Shown here: piece after piece, positions 15,123 to 22,813 of the stretch
Numbering within the stretch: position 1 is the stretch's first letter
How the letters are laid out: each line of letters begins with the position of its first letter
Source of the DNA: an uncultured Prevotella sp.
GTDB lineage: Bacteria > Bacteroidota > Bacteroidia > Bacteroidales > Bacteroidaceae
DNA length: 24,034 nucleotides
Assembly (NCBI GenBank): GCA_905234355.1
Contig: CAJOHP010000006.1
Span: 1 to 24,034 of the forward strand
Direction of reading: 5' to 3'
Translations under genes and position numbers: made by a program
Notes under the pieces: model-generated
Told to the model about the DNA's origin: nothing
The model's database searches: none
What the model saw: only the letters and a program-made list of their open reading frames with translations

Positions 15123-17576
15123 TTATATGTTAGCAATGCTCATAATGTTGGCAAAGACACCGGCCGCGGTGACGCCCGCCCCGGCGCCGTAGCCCTGTAT
15201 GAGCATGGGATATTCGCGGTAGCGCTCGGTGGTGAGCAGCACGATGTTGTTGCTGCCCTCGAGTCCGTAGAAGGGGTGGTGCTCGCCTACGGCCTCGAGC
15301 GACACGCTGGTCTTCCCCCCTTCCATCTTGGCCACGAAGCGCCACCGCTTGTGCTCGGCCTCGAGCACCTGCCGGCGCCGCTCGAAGTCGGCATCGAGCG
15401 AGGGCAGGAGCCGCCAGAAGTCGTCGAGCGTCCCTTGGAAGAAGGCATCGGGCATGAAGAGGTGCTTCTCCACATCGTCCTGCTCCACGCGGTAGCCTGC
15501 CTCGCGTGCGAGGATGACGAGCTTGCGTATGACGTCCTTGCCGCAGAGGTCTATGCGTGGGTCGGGCTCGCTGTAGCCCCGCTCTTTGGCCAGCCTGACG
15601 GTCTCGGAGAAGGGTGTGTCGTGGGAGATGGTGTTGAAGATGAAGTTGAGCGTGCCAGAGAGCACCGCCTCAATGCGCAGGATTTTGTCGCCCGAAGCCA
15701 GCAGGTCGCCTATGGTGCCGATGATGGGCAGTCCGGCGCCCACGTTGGTCTCGAAGAGGAATCGCACACCGCGTCGCATGGCCGTGGTCTTCAGCCGGCG
15801 GTAGTCCTCGTAGGGGCCCGAGGCCGCTATCTTGTTGGCCGTGACCACGGAGATGTTATGGTCGAGCAGGTCCTGGTAGAGCGCTGCCACGTCGGGCGAG
15901 GCGGTGCAGTCCACGAAGACGGAGTTGAAGATGTTCATCCCCACTATCTCGTCCCTGAGCCGCCCGATGTCGCTGGGCTCGGCCTGTGCCATGCGCTCCT
16001 TGTAGGTGCGCAGGTCTATGCCGTCGCGGTCGAAGATGGCTTTCTTGGACGAGGCGATGCCCACCACTTTCAGCTTCAGCTGTCTCGACTCCTTGAGGTG
16101 CTTGTATTGTGAGTTGATCTGCTCGAGCAGGTTGCCGCCCACGGTGCCTATGCCGCAGACGAAGAGGTTGAGCACCTTGTATTCCGAGAGGAAGAAGGAG
16201 TCGTGCAGCACGTTGAGGGCCTTGCGCAGGAAGCGTGCCTCGACGACAAAGGAGATATTGGTCTCCGATGCGCCCTGTGCGCAGGCTATGACGGAGATGC
16301 CCGAGCGTCCGAGCGTGCCGAAGAGCTTGCCTGCGATGCCGGGGGTGTGCTTCATGTTTTCGCCCACGATGGCGATGGTGGCCAGTCCGCTCTCGGCGTG
16401 CATGGGAAACATGGCTCCTGTGACAATCTCTTTAGAGAACTCCAGGTTGAGCACTTCGACGGCGCGCGCTGCGTCTTCGTCGCGCACGCCTATCGACGTG
16501 GAGTTCTCCGACGATGCCTGGCTGACCATGAACACCGAGATGCCGTTTTCGGCCAGGGTGGAGAAGATGCGGCGGTTCACGCCGATGACGCCCACCATAG
16601 ACAGGCCTGTGACGGTGATGAGCGTGGTGCCCTTGATGCTCGAGATGCCCTTGATCATGCGGTGGTCGTCCTCTATCTGCTGCTTGATGAGCGTGCCGGG
16701 ATGGGCCGGGTTGAAGGTGTTCTTCACCCGGATGGGGATGTTCTTCACGCAGACGGGGTAGATGGTGGGCGGATAGACCACCTTGGCGCCGAAGTTGCAC
16801 AGCTCCATGGCCTCGACATACGACAGCTCGTTGATGGTGTAGGCCGTCTTGATGACGCGTGGGTCGGCAGTCATAAATCCGTCGACGTCGGTCCATATCT
16901 CCAGCACCGAGGCGTCGAGTGCTGCCGCGATGATGGCTGCGGTGTAGTCGCTGCCGCCCCGTCCGAGGTTGGTGGTCTCGCCGGTGTCACGGTCGCGGCT
17001 GATGAATCCGGGCACCACGGGTATGACCTTTTCTCCCTTGGCGGTGCTGCTGCAGAAAGAGGCAAAGGCTTCTTTCACGAGCTTGGCCGTCAGCTCGGCG
17101 TCGAGCACGTGCTTGCCCTGCTTGCGCTGCGTGCGGATGAAGTCGCGCGAGTTGTAGCGGCGGCCGCCAGCGATGAGTGTGCCCACGATGTGGGAGCTCA
17201 GGCGCTCGCCGTAGCTCACGATGGTGGCCTGTGTCTTGGGGCTCAGGTCGTGGATGAGAAACACGCCATAGTAGATGGAGCGTAACTGTTCGAAGAGCTC
17301 GTCGAGAGTCTTCTGCAGCGCGACTCGCTGCTCGCCCGAGGCAATGACCGCCGAGAGCATGTCGGCGTGACGCTGCTTCATGCTGTTGAACTCGTCGCGC
17401 CAGCTCTCGTCGCCGCTTAGCGCCAGCTGCGAGGTGGCTATCAGCTTGTCGGTGATGCCGCCGAGGGCGCTCACCACCACGACGACTTGGTCGCTCTCGG
17501 CCTCTACGATGCGCTTCAGGCTGAGGATGCTTTCCACGGAACCTACGGACGTTCCGCCAAACTTCATTACTTTCAT
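15123..17576 (-). CDS. thrA: Bifunctional aspartokinase / homoserine dehydrogenase (ThrA)
   Basis: Cytoplasmic fusion enzyme of 817 residues (E. coli ThrA has 820) that catalyses the first and third steps from aspartate to homoserine, the branch to threonine and methionine. The aspartokinase part begins KFGGTSVGS (residues 5-13) and includes GRGGSDYTAA and EIWTDVDGFMTADPR. Two ACT-type regulatory stretches follow (TLITVTGLSMVGVIG; LATIAIVGENMKHTPGIAGKLF), suggesting feedback control by an amino acid. The homoserine dehydrogenase part begins near residue 465 with VCGIGTVGGN and continues with TANKIAAS, NVGAGLPIIGTIGDL, and the SGTLNFIFN signature. It leads a two-gene operon with the proposed homoserine kinase. 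Confidence 0.96.
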   Translation of the reverse strand: MKVMKFGGTSVGSVESILSLKRIVEAESDQVVVVVSALGGITDKLIATSQLALSGDESWRDEFNSMKQRHADMLSAVIASGEQRVALQKTLDELFEQLRSIYYGVFLIHDLSPKTQATIVSYGERLSSHIVGTLIAGGRRYNSRDFIRTQRKQGKHVLDAELTAKLVKEAFASFCSSTAKGEKVIPVVPGFISRDRDTGETTNLGRGGSDYTAAIIAAALDASVLEIWTDVDGFMTADPRVIKTAYTINELSYVEAMELCNFGAKVVYPPTIYPVCVKNIPIRVKNTFNPAHPGTLIKQQIEDDHRMIKGISSIKGTTLITVTGLSMVGVIGVNRRIFSTLAENGISVFMVSQASSENSTSIGVRDEDAARAVEVLNLEFSKEIVTGAMFPMHAESGLATIAIVGENMKHTPGIAGKLFGTLGRSGISVIACAQGASETNISFVVEARFLRKALNVLHDSFFLSEYKVLNLFVCGIGTVGGNLLEQINSQYKHLKESRQLKLKVVGIASSKKAIFDRDGIDLRTYKERMAQAEPSDIGRLRDEIVGMNIFNSVFVDCTASPDVAALYQDLLDHNISVVTANKIAASGPYEDYRRLKTTAMRRGVRFLFETNVGAGLPIIGTIGDLLASGDKILRIEAVLSGTLNFIFNTISHDTPFSETVRLAKERGYSEPDPRIDLCGKDVIRKLVILAREAGYRVEQDDVEKHLFMPDAFFQGTLDDFWRLLPSLDADFERRRQVLEAEHKRWRFVAKMEGGKTSVSLEAVGEHHPFYGLEGSNNIVLLTTERYREYPMLIQGYGAGAGVTAAGVFANIMSIANI

Positions 17577-17639
17577 GTTGGTCTTGTTTTGTTGGTCTTG
17601 CTCTACCCCTTAACGGACGGGGCGCTGGTTTACAAGGTG

Positions 17640-17647
17640 CAAAGGTA
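17640..17647 (-). promoter_or_regulatory. -7 box of the thrA promoter
   Basis: On the minus strand this is TACCTTTG, a good TAnnTTTG box, about 64 bp before the thrA ATG. No clear TTTG is seen at -33. The ~57-nt leader has no obvious threonine-rich leader peptide; a weak CCCC/GGGG hairpin is near 17607-17623. Confidence 0.5.
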
Positions 17648-17797
17648 AGTAAATTTTGCGAATTACAGCGGACCTGTTGCCAATTATTTAGTAACGCAGT
17701 GTGGATTTTGCGAAAAAGCGAAGCGCATCTCTGCTGCATTTCCCCAATGTATTTGCTCGTCTTGCAGGCAATGGCCCCAAGATTTCCGCAAGTAGGG

Positions 17798-17861
17798 TGT
17801 CCTGTTTGTTGTGCACAAATGTCTCCGGCTGTCCTGTTTGTTGTGCACAAATATCTCCGGC
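17798..17861. repeat. Two tandem 32-bp repeats with a TTGTGCACAA palindrome
   Basis: Copies at 17798-17829 and 17830-17861 differ at one base (ATGTC versus ATATC). Each starts TGTCCTGTTTG and holds a perfect 10-bp palindrome TTGTGCACAA (17809-17818 and 17841-17850), so the two palindromes lie 32 bp, about three helical turns, apart. They are part of the 858-bp gene-free stretch between thrA and the HU-related gene. From 17650 to 17797 I see no gene or clear signal. Confidence 0.85.
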
Positions 17862-17871
17862 GGTCCTGTAG

Positions 17872-17906
17872 GGACAGGCTTTATGCCTGTCCGAAATAGG
17901 CTGTTC
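17872..17906. repeat. Hairpin element with an inverted copy at 22855-22874
   Basis: GGACAGGC (17872-17879) and GCCTGTCC (17885-17892) form a perfect 8-bp stem with a TTTAT loop. The right arm and the bases after it (17885-17904) are the exact reverse complement of 22855-22874. This points to a dispersed short repeat, possibly a MITE remnant or REP-like element. Confidence 0.75.
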
Positions 17907-17936
17907 TTTCACACCAACACTCGCAGTACCACTCGG

Positions 17937-18068
17937 AGTACCAACGTCTGGTACTGTGAGTACCAACGTCTGGTACTGCGAGTACCAACGTCTGGTAGTG
18001 TGACTACCGATGCCTGGTAGTGTGGCTACCAACATCTGGTAGTGCGGCTACCGATGCCCGGCAGTGTA
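17937..18068. repeat. Array of six 22-bp units forming five triloop hairpins
   Basis: Six contiguous 22-bp units start at 17937, 17959, 17981, 18003, 18025 and 18047; a degenerate partial unit (AGTACCACTCGG) precedes them. Across unit borders TGGTACT-loop-AGTACCA hairpins form with GTG or GCG triloops: 17949-17965, 17971-17987, 17993-18008, 18015-18031 and 18037-18052. The stem changes from GGTACT/AGTACC in the first two to GGTAGT/ACTACC in the third and GGTAGT/GCTACC (G-T wobble) in the last two, so pairing is kept. There are no unique spacers and so no CRISPR. Function is unknown. Confidence 0.85.
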
Positions 18069-18088
18069 AAAGCAATCAAACAACTGAT

Positions 18089-18117
18089 CTTTCCCACCTC
18101 CTTTTTGGGTGGGAAAG
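18089..18117. other. 10-bp-stem hairpin between repeat array and HU promoter
   Basis: CTTTCCCACC (18089-18098) pairs perfectly with GGTGGGAAAG (18108-18117) around a 9-nt T-rich loop. No T-tract follows on either strand, so it is not a standard terminator. The DNA from 18118 to 18283 is AT-richer and shows no gene. Confidence 0.6.
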
Positions 18118-18283
18118 CTCGGTTAATCATACCATTTTTTATGGTTACTAAGATGGGAAACTTTAATTATAGGTGGGTTCTATTAATTAGCTTTGGCAGA
18201 TTTCTGAGCTGTTTTGGTTCCCATTTTGTAAGTGGAAGAAGGAGAAAAGCACACGTCTCACCTGTGTTCTCGCCCGTTTGAGT

Positions 18284-18315
18284 ATTGACAGGGGCGAAAA
18301 AATGTTGTACCTTTG
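18284..18315 (+). promoter_or_regulatory. Promoter of the HU-related gene
   Basis: The -7 box TACCTTTG is at 18308-18315, with ATTG at 18284-18287 as a one-mismatch -33 box at a 20-bp spacer. Transcription would start near 18322, leaving an untranslated leader of about 110 nt before the ATG at 18435. Confidence 0.65.
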
Positions 18316-18434
18316 CACATGCAATCGGGAAGGAAACCGAACGACTTGCAAAACAACAAGACTGTCAATCGCGAAAGACATACAGAGAGTACCAACAACA
18401 ATTATTCACAAACCATTTAAAACACACAACAATT

Positions 18435-18911
18435 ATGCTTTACTATCGCAAGTACAAGAACAACAACAGTCACAGCAAGGGCTATGGCAAGTGGTATGCC
18501 CGCGCCATCAACATGGAGACCGTAGAGATAGAGGCCATCGCCGACAAGATGCAGGCCAACTGCACGGTGAAACGCGCCGACATCCTGGCTGTGCTCTCTG
18601 AGCTCGGACCCACGATAAAGGACATGCTGCAGGAGTCGAAGCGCGTGCACATACCCTATGTGGGCTATCTGAAGCTCGGCATCAGCACCACCGGAGAGGC
18701 CGAGGCCGAGAAGTTCTCTGCCCGCCAGAACGTGAAGGGCGTGCACGTCATCTTCCAGGCTGAGAAGCGCGCCACCAACGGCATACGTCTGAACACCCTG
18801 ACCGACGGCGTGGTGGTCACCGAGGTGCCTGCACGCGAGTTTGACAAGACCAATGCAGACAGCACTACCGGTGGCAGCAGCTCGGACGACGGCGAGACCG
18901 GCCGTCCGTAA
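18435..18911 (+). CDS. HU-related DNA-binding protein
   Basis: Protein of 158 residues of the Bacteroidetes HU-related (TIGR01201-type) family. These are nucleoid-associated proteins that bind and bend DNA. It begins MLYYRKYKNNN and has the helical N-terminal part (VEIEAIADKMQANCTVKRADILAVLSELGPTIKDML) followed by strands (VHIPYVGYLKLGI, KGVHVIFQAEK). It ends in a flexible, Ser/Gly/Asp-rich tail (NADSTTGGSSSDDGETGRP). The frame is open upstream to 18285, but that part crosses the promoter; the ATG at 18435 follows an A-rich leader and matches the family start. It is a single-gene unit with its own promoter and terminator. Confidence 0.9.
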   Translation: MLYYRKYKNNNSHSKGYGKWYARAINMETVEIEAIADKMQANCTVKRADILAVLSELGPTIKDMLQESKRVHIPYVGYLKLGISTTGEAEAEKFSARQNVKGVHVIFQAEKRATNGIRLNTLTDGVVVTEVPAREFDKTNADSTTGGSSSDDGETGRP

Positions 18912-18934
18912 GGATGAAAACACACTGAACACAG

Positions 18935-18975
18935 AGCCCCCTCGTGCCACAAAAGAACACGAGGGGGCTTCGTTT
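18935..18975 (+). terminator. Rho-independent terminator after the HU-related gene
   Basis: AGCCCCCTCGTG (18935-18946) pairs perfectly over 12 bp with CACGAGGGGGCT (18958-18969), loop 11 nt, followed by TCGTTTT. The stem is strong enough that it may also stop transcripts from the other direction. Confidence 0.9.
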
Positions 18976-18999
18976 TGGTATGATGAAAGCAGAAAAATA

Positions 19000-19059
19000 A
19001 AGGTAATGGGGGGACTAAACACTTCATCAAAGTAATAGGAGTAAGTCCCCCTTGACCTT
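19000..19059. other. Imperfect 60-bp inverted repeat
   Basis: AAGGT (19000-19004) and GGGGGACT (19009-19016) pair with ACCTT (19055-19059) and AGTCCCCC (19044-19051), enclosing a 27-nt loop. It is one of several secondary structures in the ~310-bp gene-free gap between the HU-related and GH106 genes. A short ATAACT/AGTTAT palindrome follows at 19068-19082. Confidence 0.55.
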
Positions 19060-19101
19060 ATGGCTATATAACTAACAGTTATTGTCGCTTTTTGTCTGGT
19101 A

Positions 19102-19148
19102 ACACGGGCGCCCCCGCCCACATCTGCTAAGGGCGAAGGCGCCCGCGT
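19102..19148. other. Strong GC-rich hairpin in the intergenic gap
   Basis: GGGCGCC (19106-19112) pairs with GGCGCCC (19138-19144), and GCCC (19116-19119) pairs with GGGC (19131-19134), with a 3x3 internal loop and an 11-nt apical loop. The outer stem is extended by C19105-G19145. On the minus strand it begins about ten bases after a predicted start site. Confidence 0.65.
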
Positions 19149-19163
19149 ACCCAGTGTCGGCTG

Positions 19164-19195
19164 CAAAGGTACGAAGAAAAAGCGGAACGGCCAAG
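19164..19195 (-). promoter_or_regulatory. Possible minus-strand promoter with no gene downstream
   Basis: On the minus strand TACCTTTG (plus 19164-19171) follows CTTG (plus 19192-19195) at a 20-bp spacer, a one-mismatch -33 box. Transcription leftward from about 19157 meets no open frame before the HU terminator, so any product would be a small non-coding RNA. Confidence 0.4.
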
Positions 19196-19215
19196 ACCTT
19201 GGCCACGTTTTTTTT
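19189..19215 (+). terminator. Palindrome followed by eight T: possible terminator
   Basis: GGCCAAGACCTTGGCC (19189-19204) is a 7+2+7 inverted repeat, followed after ACG by T8 (19208-19215). It could stop plus-strand read-through before the GH106 promoter. The stem is short and the loop small; an operator is an alternative. Confidence 0.4.
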
Positions 19216-19226
19216 CCTCTGCTACA

Positions 19227-19258
19227 TTTGGCCGTCTGCCGAATAATGCGTAACTTTG
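19227..19258 (+). promoter_or_regulatory. Promoter of the GH106 gene
   Basis: TTTG (19227-19230), a 20-bp spacer and TAACTTTG (19251-19258) match the Bacteroidetes consensus. The leader before the ATG at 19292 would be about 27 nt. Confidence 0.75.
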
Positions 19259-19291
19259 CGGGCAGATTACTACTAAAACACTTTGCACGAG

Positions 19292-22200
19292 ATGAAACAT
19301 ACCATTGCATTGGCCTTTGCCGCCATGATGACTGCAAGCGGGCTGCAGGCCCAAGTGGTGCCTGCCTGGCCCGAGGTGACACAAGAAGCCAAGCCAGGCA
19401 CCCGATGGTGGTGGATGGGGTCGGCCGTAGACCAGAGCAACCTGCGCTGGGCCATCGGCGAATATGCCCGTACGGGCATCGGCACTGTAGAGATTACGCC
19501 CATCTATGGTGTGCTCTCCGGCAATCAGAAGAACATAAGCTACCTCTCCGAGCGATGGATGCAGATGCTGGGCACGGCACAGCAAGCCGGCACGGAGCAC
19601 GGGGTGGCCATCGACATGAACGGCGGCACGGGATGGCCGTTCGGCGGTCCCTGGGTACCGGTGAGTGAGGCCGCCGGCAAACTGGTCACGAAGACCGAAG
19701 TGAAAAGCAGCGACGGCACTACCCCTCTGACCTGGAGCGTGAGCAGTCCTGAGCAGAACGCACCGCTCAACAAGGTGATGGCCTATGCAGAAGGCACTGC
19801 CGTCGACGTGACACCCTACGTCAGCGGCACCACGCTCACCTGGCAGGCACCCGAAGGGCAGTGGCGACTGCTGGCCATATACAACGGCCACACCATGCAG
19901 GCTGTGAAACGCGCCGCGCCGGGAGGAGAAGGACTCGTCGTCGACCACTACGATGCCGACGCCGTGGCCCACTACCTGCAACATTTCGACGAGCGCTTCG
20001 AAGCTACCGGAGCACAATGGCCACATACCTTCTTCAACGACAGCTACGAGGTCTACGGCGCCGACTGGACACCACGCATGCTGGAGAAGTTTGAGCAGCT
20101 GCGCGGCTACCGCCTCGAAGACCACATGCACCAGCTACTGGGCTATGCCAAGGACGAGGGCGGCCAGGTGCTGGCCGACTACCGGCAGACGCTGAGCGAC
20201 CTGCTGCTCGAGAACTTCACCCGGCAGTGGACACAGTGGGCCCACAGCCACGGCGTCACCACACGCAACCAGGGCCACGGCTCGCCCGGCAACCTGCTCG
20301 ACTTCTACGCCGCCGTCGACATTCCCGAGACCGAGAGCTTCGGCTACAGCGACCTGCCCATACGCGGACTGCGACAGGACCCAGGCTTCACAAGCCACAA
20401 CCTCAGCGACATGGCCACGCTGAAGTATGCCTCGAGCGCCGCACACGTCGTGGGACACCGTTACGTGTCGAGCGAGACCTTCACCTGGCTGGCAGAGCAC
20501 TTCCGCGTGTCACTCTCGCAGATGAAGCCCGAGCTCGACCTCTTCTTCCTCGCCGGTGTCAATCACATCTTCTTCCACGGCACCACCTACTCCCCACGCA
20601 ACGAACAATGGCCCGGATGGAAATTCTATGCCTCGGTGGACATGAGCCCCACCAACAGCATCTGGCGCGACGCCCCATGGCTCATGCAGTATGCCGAGCG
20701 ATGCCAGAGCTTCCTACAGATGGGCAGCCCCGACGCCGACCTGCTGGTCTATGCACCCTTCCACTACGCCATGCACCAGAACACGGGAGCCAACGCCGCA
20801 CGCCTGCAACTTTTCGACATCAACACGCTGTCGCAGAAGATGCCTCACATGGTGGCTGCACAGCAGAGCATAGAGCGGGCCGGACTGGACTGCGACTTCG
20901 TGTCCGACCGTCAGCTGCTTGCCACCCGCTACGACGGCACCTGCCTCGTGACCGAGGGCGGCACACGCTACAAGGCTCTCGTCGTGCCGGTGCGCACCTA
21001 TATGCCGGCCGACGTGGCTGCTCATCTCGACGAGCTGCAGCAGCAGGGAGCCACCATCGTCTACGGCACCGACGCCAGCACCATAGCCCAGACAGGATGC
21101 CAGAGCGAGGCGCTGCACACACAGCTGGGCCTCAGCCTGCTGCGACGGCAGAACGCCACCGGGCACCACTACTTCATCAGCAACCTCACCGCCGGCGACA
21201 TTGCCGGACGCGTGCCGCTGAGCGTCGGCTTCCAGCATGCGGTGCTCTTCGACCCCATGACAGGCAGCATCAGGCAGGCATCCGTAGAGGACGGACAGGT
21301 GTGGATAGCCCTGCGGTCGGGCGAGTCGGTCATCCTGCAGACCTACGACAGCGCCGTGCAGACAGACCGGCATGACGAGCCGGCCACCGAGGGCACACCC
21401 TTCAGCGTGGACAGTCCCTGGACACTCACCTTCAGCCAAGACACCAACTCGGAGTATCTCGACGCTACCTACGCCCTCGGGCAGCCCACCGCCTGGCAGA
21501 CCCTCGGACAGCAGCCAGCACAGCTCATGGGCACCGGCACCTACACCACCACCTTCACCCTTAGTGAGCAGCAGCTGCAGATGGGCAATGCCGGATACCG
21601 CCTCGACCTGGGCGACGTGCGCGAGAGTGCCCGCGTCTATGTCAACGACCAGCTGGCCGGCTGCGCCTGGGCTGCCCCCTTCACCATCGACGTGGGCCAC
21701 CTGCTGCGTGCCGGCGCCAACGAGCTGCGCATCGAGGTGACCAACCTGCCGGCCAACCGCATAGCCCAGATGGACCGTGACGGCGTGGAGTGGCGACGCT
21801 TTGGCGACGTCAACATCCTCGACATCGTCGACGGCAAGACCAGTCAGGCCGGGGTGAACTACCGCGGATGGGAGCCTGTGCCCTCAGGACTCGGGGACGG
21901 CACGCCCGTGCGCCTCATACCGTTGCGGCGGCTGAGCAGCGAGCTGCAGACACGCTTCGCCTGCTTCGAGCAGAGCGGCGAGGCCTACTACCCCGTCTAC
22001 CGGCTCACCACACCGTCGGGACAGGCCCCCGCCACGCTCACCATCAGCCAGTCCGACGGCACATCCTACACCGACTACGCCCTCACCGCCGACGGGCTGC
22101 TCATGCTCCGCGGCTCCAGCGACGGTCTGGTCACGCTCCACGCCACCGACCAGGATGGACTCGAGAGCGAGACCTTCATGCAGGCCCCCGGCGCCTACGA

Positions 22201-22783
22201 GCAGCGCTACGCCCTCGACTTCACCGCCGCCACGCCGCCACCATGCGGATGGATGGACATGCCCTCACAAAACACCATCAAGGGTTTCGACGGCACGGGC
22301 AAGCTCACCTGGCACCGCGCACTGGCCAACGGACGCGAGGTCACCACACTCTACGACGGACTCACCCTGCAGAGCGAGCGACCCAACTACTACTTCTTCT
22401 ACCCCGGCTACGGCATGACAGCCTCGGTCGACTTCACGCTCTTCTTCGCAGCCCAGCCCGGCGACCTCTGCCTGCTCTCCAAGCTTGTAGGCGAAGGCGC
22501 TACGGTCTACGCTGCCGAAGACTCCATCACCGACGTCGTCAGCTGCCCGCCCGACGCACAGCAGATAAGCCTCAGCCTGGGCGGCACAGCCTCGTTCTCC
22601 ATCTACCGCTCGCTGCAGGTCTACCGTCCGCTGCATCTGCCCTCAGCCATCACGCTGCCAGAGAGCACGAGCGCCGCGCCCGGCCGTCACACAGACGCCT
22701 ACCACACCCTGCACGGACAGCGTGTGGCCGTGCCCCGAAAGGGCATCTACCTGCGCGGCGGACGGAAGACCGTGGTGCGATGA
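19292..22783 (+). CDS. GH106 family alpha-L-rhamnosidase, secreted
   Basis: Large exported glycoside hydrolase of 1163 residues, expected to release terminal L-rhamnose from pectin side chains (RG-II/RG-I) or glycosides. A signal peptide (MKHTIALAFAAMMTASGLQAQ) is followed by family landmarks RWWWMGSAVDQSNLRW, AIDMNGGTGWPFGGPW, HTFFNDSYEVYGADWTPRM, HGVTTRNQGHGSPGNLLDFY, IPETESFGYS and SSETFTWL, then GVNHIFFHGTTYSP. Acidic residues in the last two (Glu346/Glu348 and Glu395) are candidate catalytic or calcium-site residues. A beta-sandwich follows (YRLDLGDVRESARVYVNDQLAG). The tail (YHTLHGQRVAVPRKGIYLRGGRKTVVR region) resembles C-terminal sorting-type sequences of Prevotella secreted proteins. 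The ATG at 19292 was chosen over a TTG nine bases earlier. No susC/susD pair is adjacent. Confidence 0.9.
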   Translation: MKHTIALAFAAMMTASGLQAQVVPAWPEVTQEAKPGTRWWWMGSAVDQSNLRWAIGEYARTGIGTVEITPIYGVLSGNQKNISYLSERWMQMLGTAQQAGTEHGVAIDMNGGTGWPFGGPWVPVSEAAGKLVTKTEVKSSDGTTPLTWSVSSPEQNAPLNKVMAYAEGTAVDVTPYVSGTTLTWQAPEGQWRLLAIYNGHTMQAVKRAAPGGEGLVVDHYDADAVAHYLQHFDERFEATGAQWPHTFFNDSYEVYGADWTPRMLEKFEQLRGYRLEDHMHQLLGYAKDEGGQVLADYRQTLSDLLLENFTRQWTQWAHSHGVTTRNQGHGSPGNLLDFYAAVDIPETESFGYSDLPIRGLRQDPGFTSHNLSDMATLKYASSAAHVVGHRYVSSETFTWLAEHFRVSLSQMKPELDLFFLAGVNHIFFHGTTYSPRNEQWPGWKFYASVDMSPTNSIWRDAPWLMQYAERCQSFLQMGSPDADLLVYAPFHYAMHQNTGANAARLQLFDINTLSQKMPHMVAAQQSIERAGLDCDFVSDRQLLATRYDGTCLVTEGGTRYKALVVPVRTYMPADVAAHLDELQQQGATIVYGTDASTIAQTGCQSEALHTQLGLSLLRRQNATGHHYFISNLTAGDIAGRVPLSVGFQHAVLFDPMTGSIRQASVEDGQVWIALRSGESVILQTYDSAVQTDRHDEPATEGTPFSVDSPWTLTFSQDTNSEYLDATYALGQPTAWQTLGQQPAQLMGTGTYTTTFTLSEQQLQMGNAGYRLDLGDVRESARVYVNDQLAGCAWAAPFTIDVGHLLRAGANELRIEVTNLPANRIAQMDRDGVEWRRFGDVNILDIVDGKTSQAGVNYRGWEPVPSGLGDGTPVRLIPLRRLSSELQTRFACFEQSGEAYYPVYRLTTPSGQAPATLTISQSDGTSYTDYALTADGLLMLRGSSDGLVTLHATDQDGLESETFMQAPGAYEQRYALDFTAATPPPCGWMDMPSQNTIKGFDGTGKLTWHRALANGREVTTLYDGLTLQSERPNYYFFYPGYGMTASVDFTLFFAAQPGDLCLLSKLVGEGATVYAAEDSITDVVSCPPDAQQISLSLGGTASFSIYRSLQVYRPLHLPSAITLPESTSAAPGRHTDAYHTLHGQRVAVPRKGIYLRGGRKTVVR

Positions 22784-22813
22784 CATGAGGTTGTTCTACT
22801 TGCTGTCTCCAAA

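Noticed and set aside
13998..16112. 704-codon open frame on the plus strand, opposite the homoserine kinase and thrA
   Set aside because: It lies antisense to two well-recognised genes, has no recognisable domain, and arises from high GC codon bias on the other strand.
17577..17633. Threonine attenuator leader before thrA
   Set aside because: The leader is too short and has no run of Thr or Ile codons in a small open frame; only a weak CCCC/GGGG hairpin is present.
17688..18035. 115-codon minus-strand frame through the repeats
   Set aside because: It is composed of translated repeat units and the noncoding leader, with no family resemblance.
17937..18068. CRISPR array
   Set aside because: The 22-bp units are contiguous with no unique spacers, and no cas genes are present.
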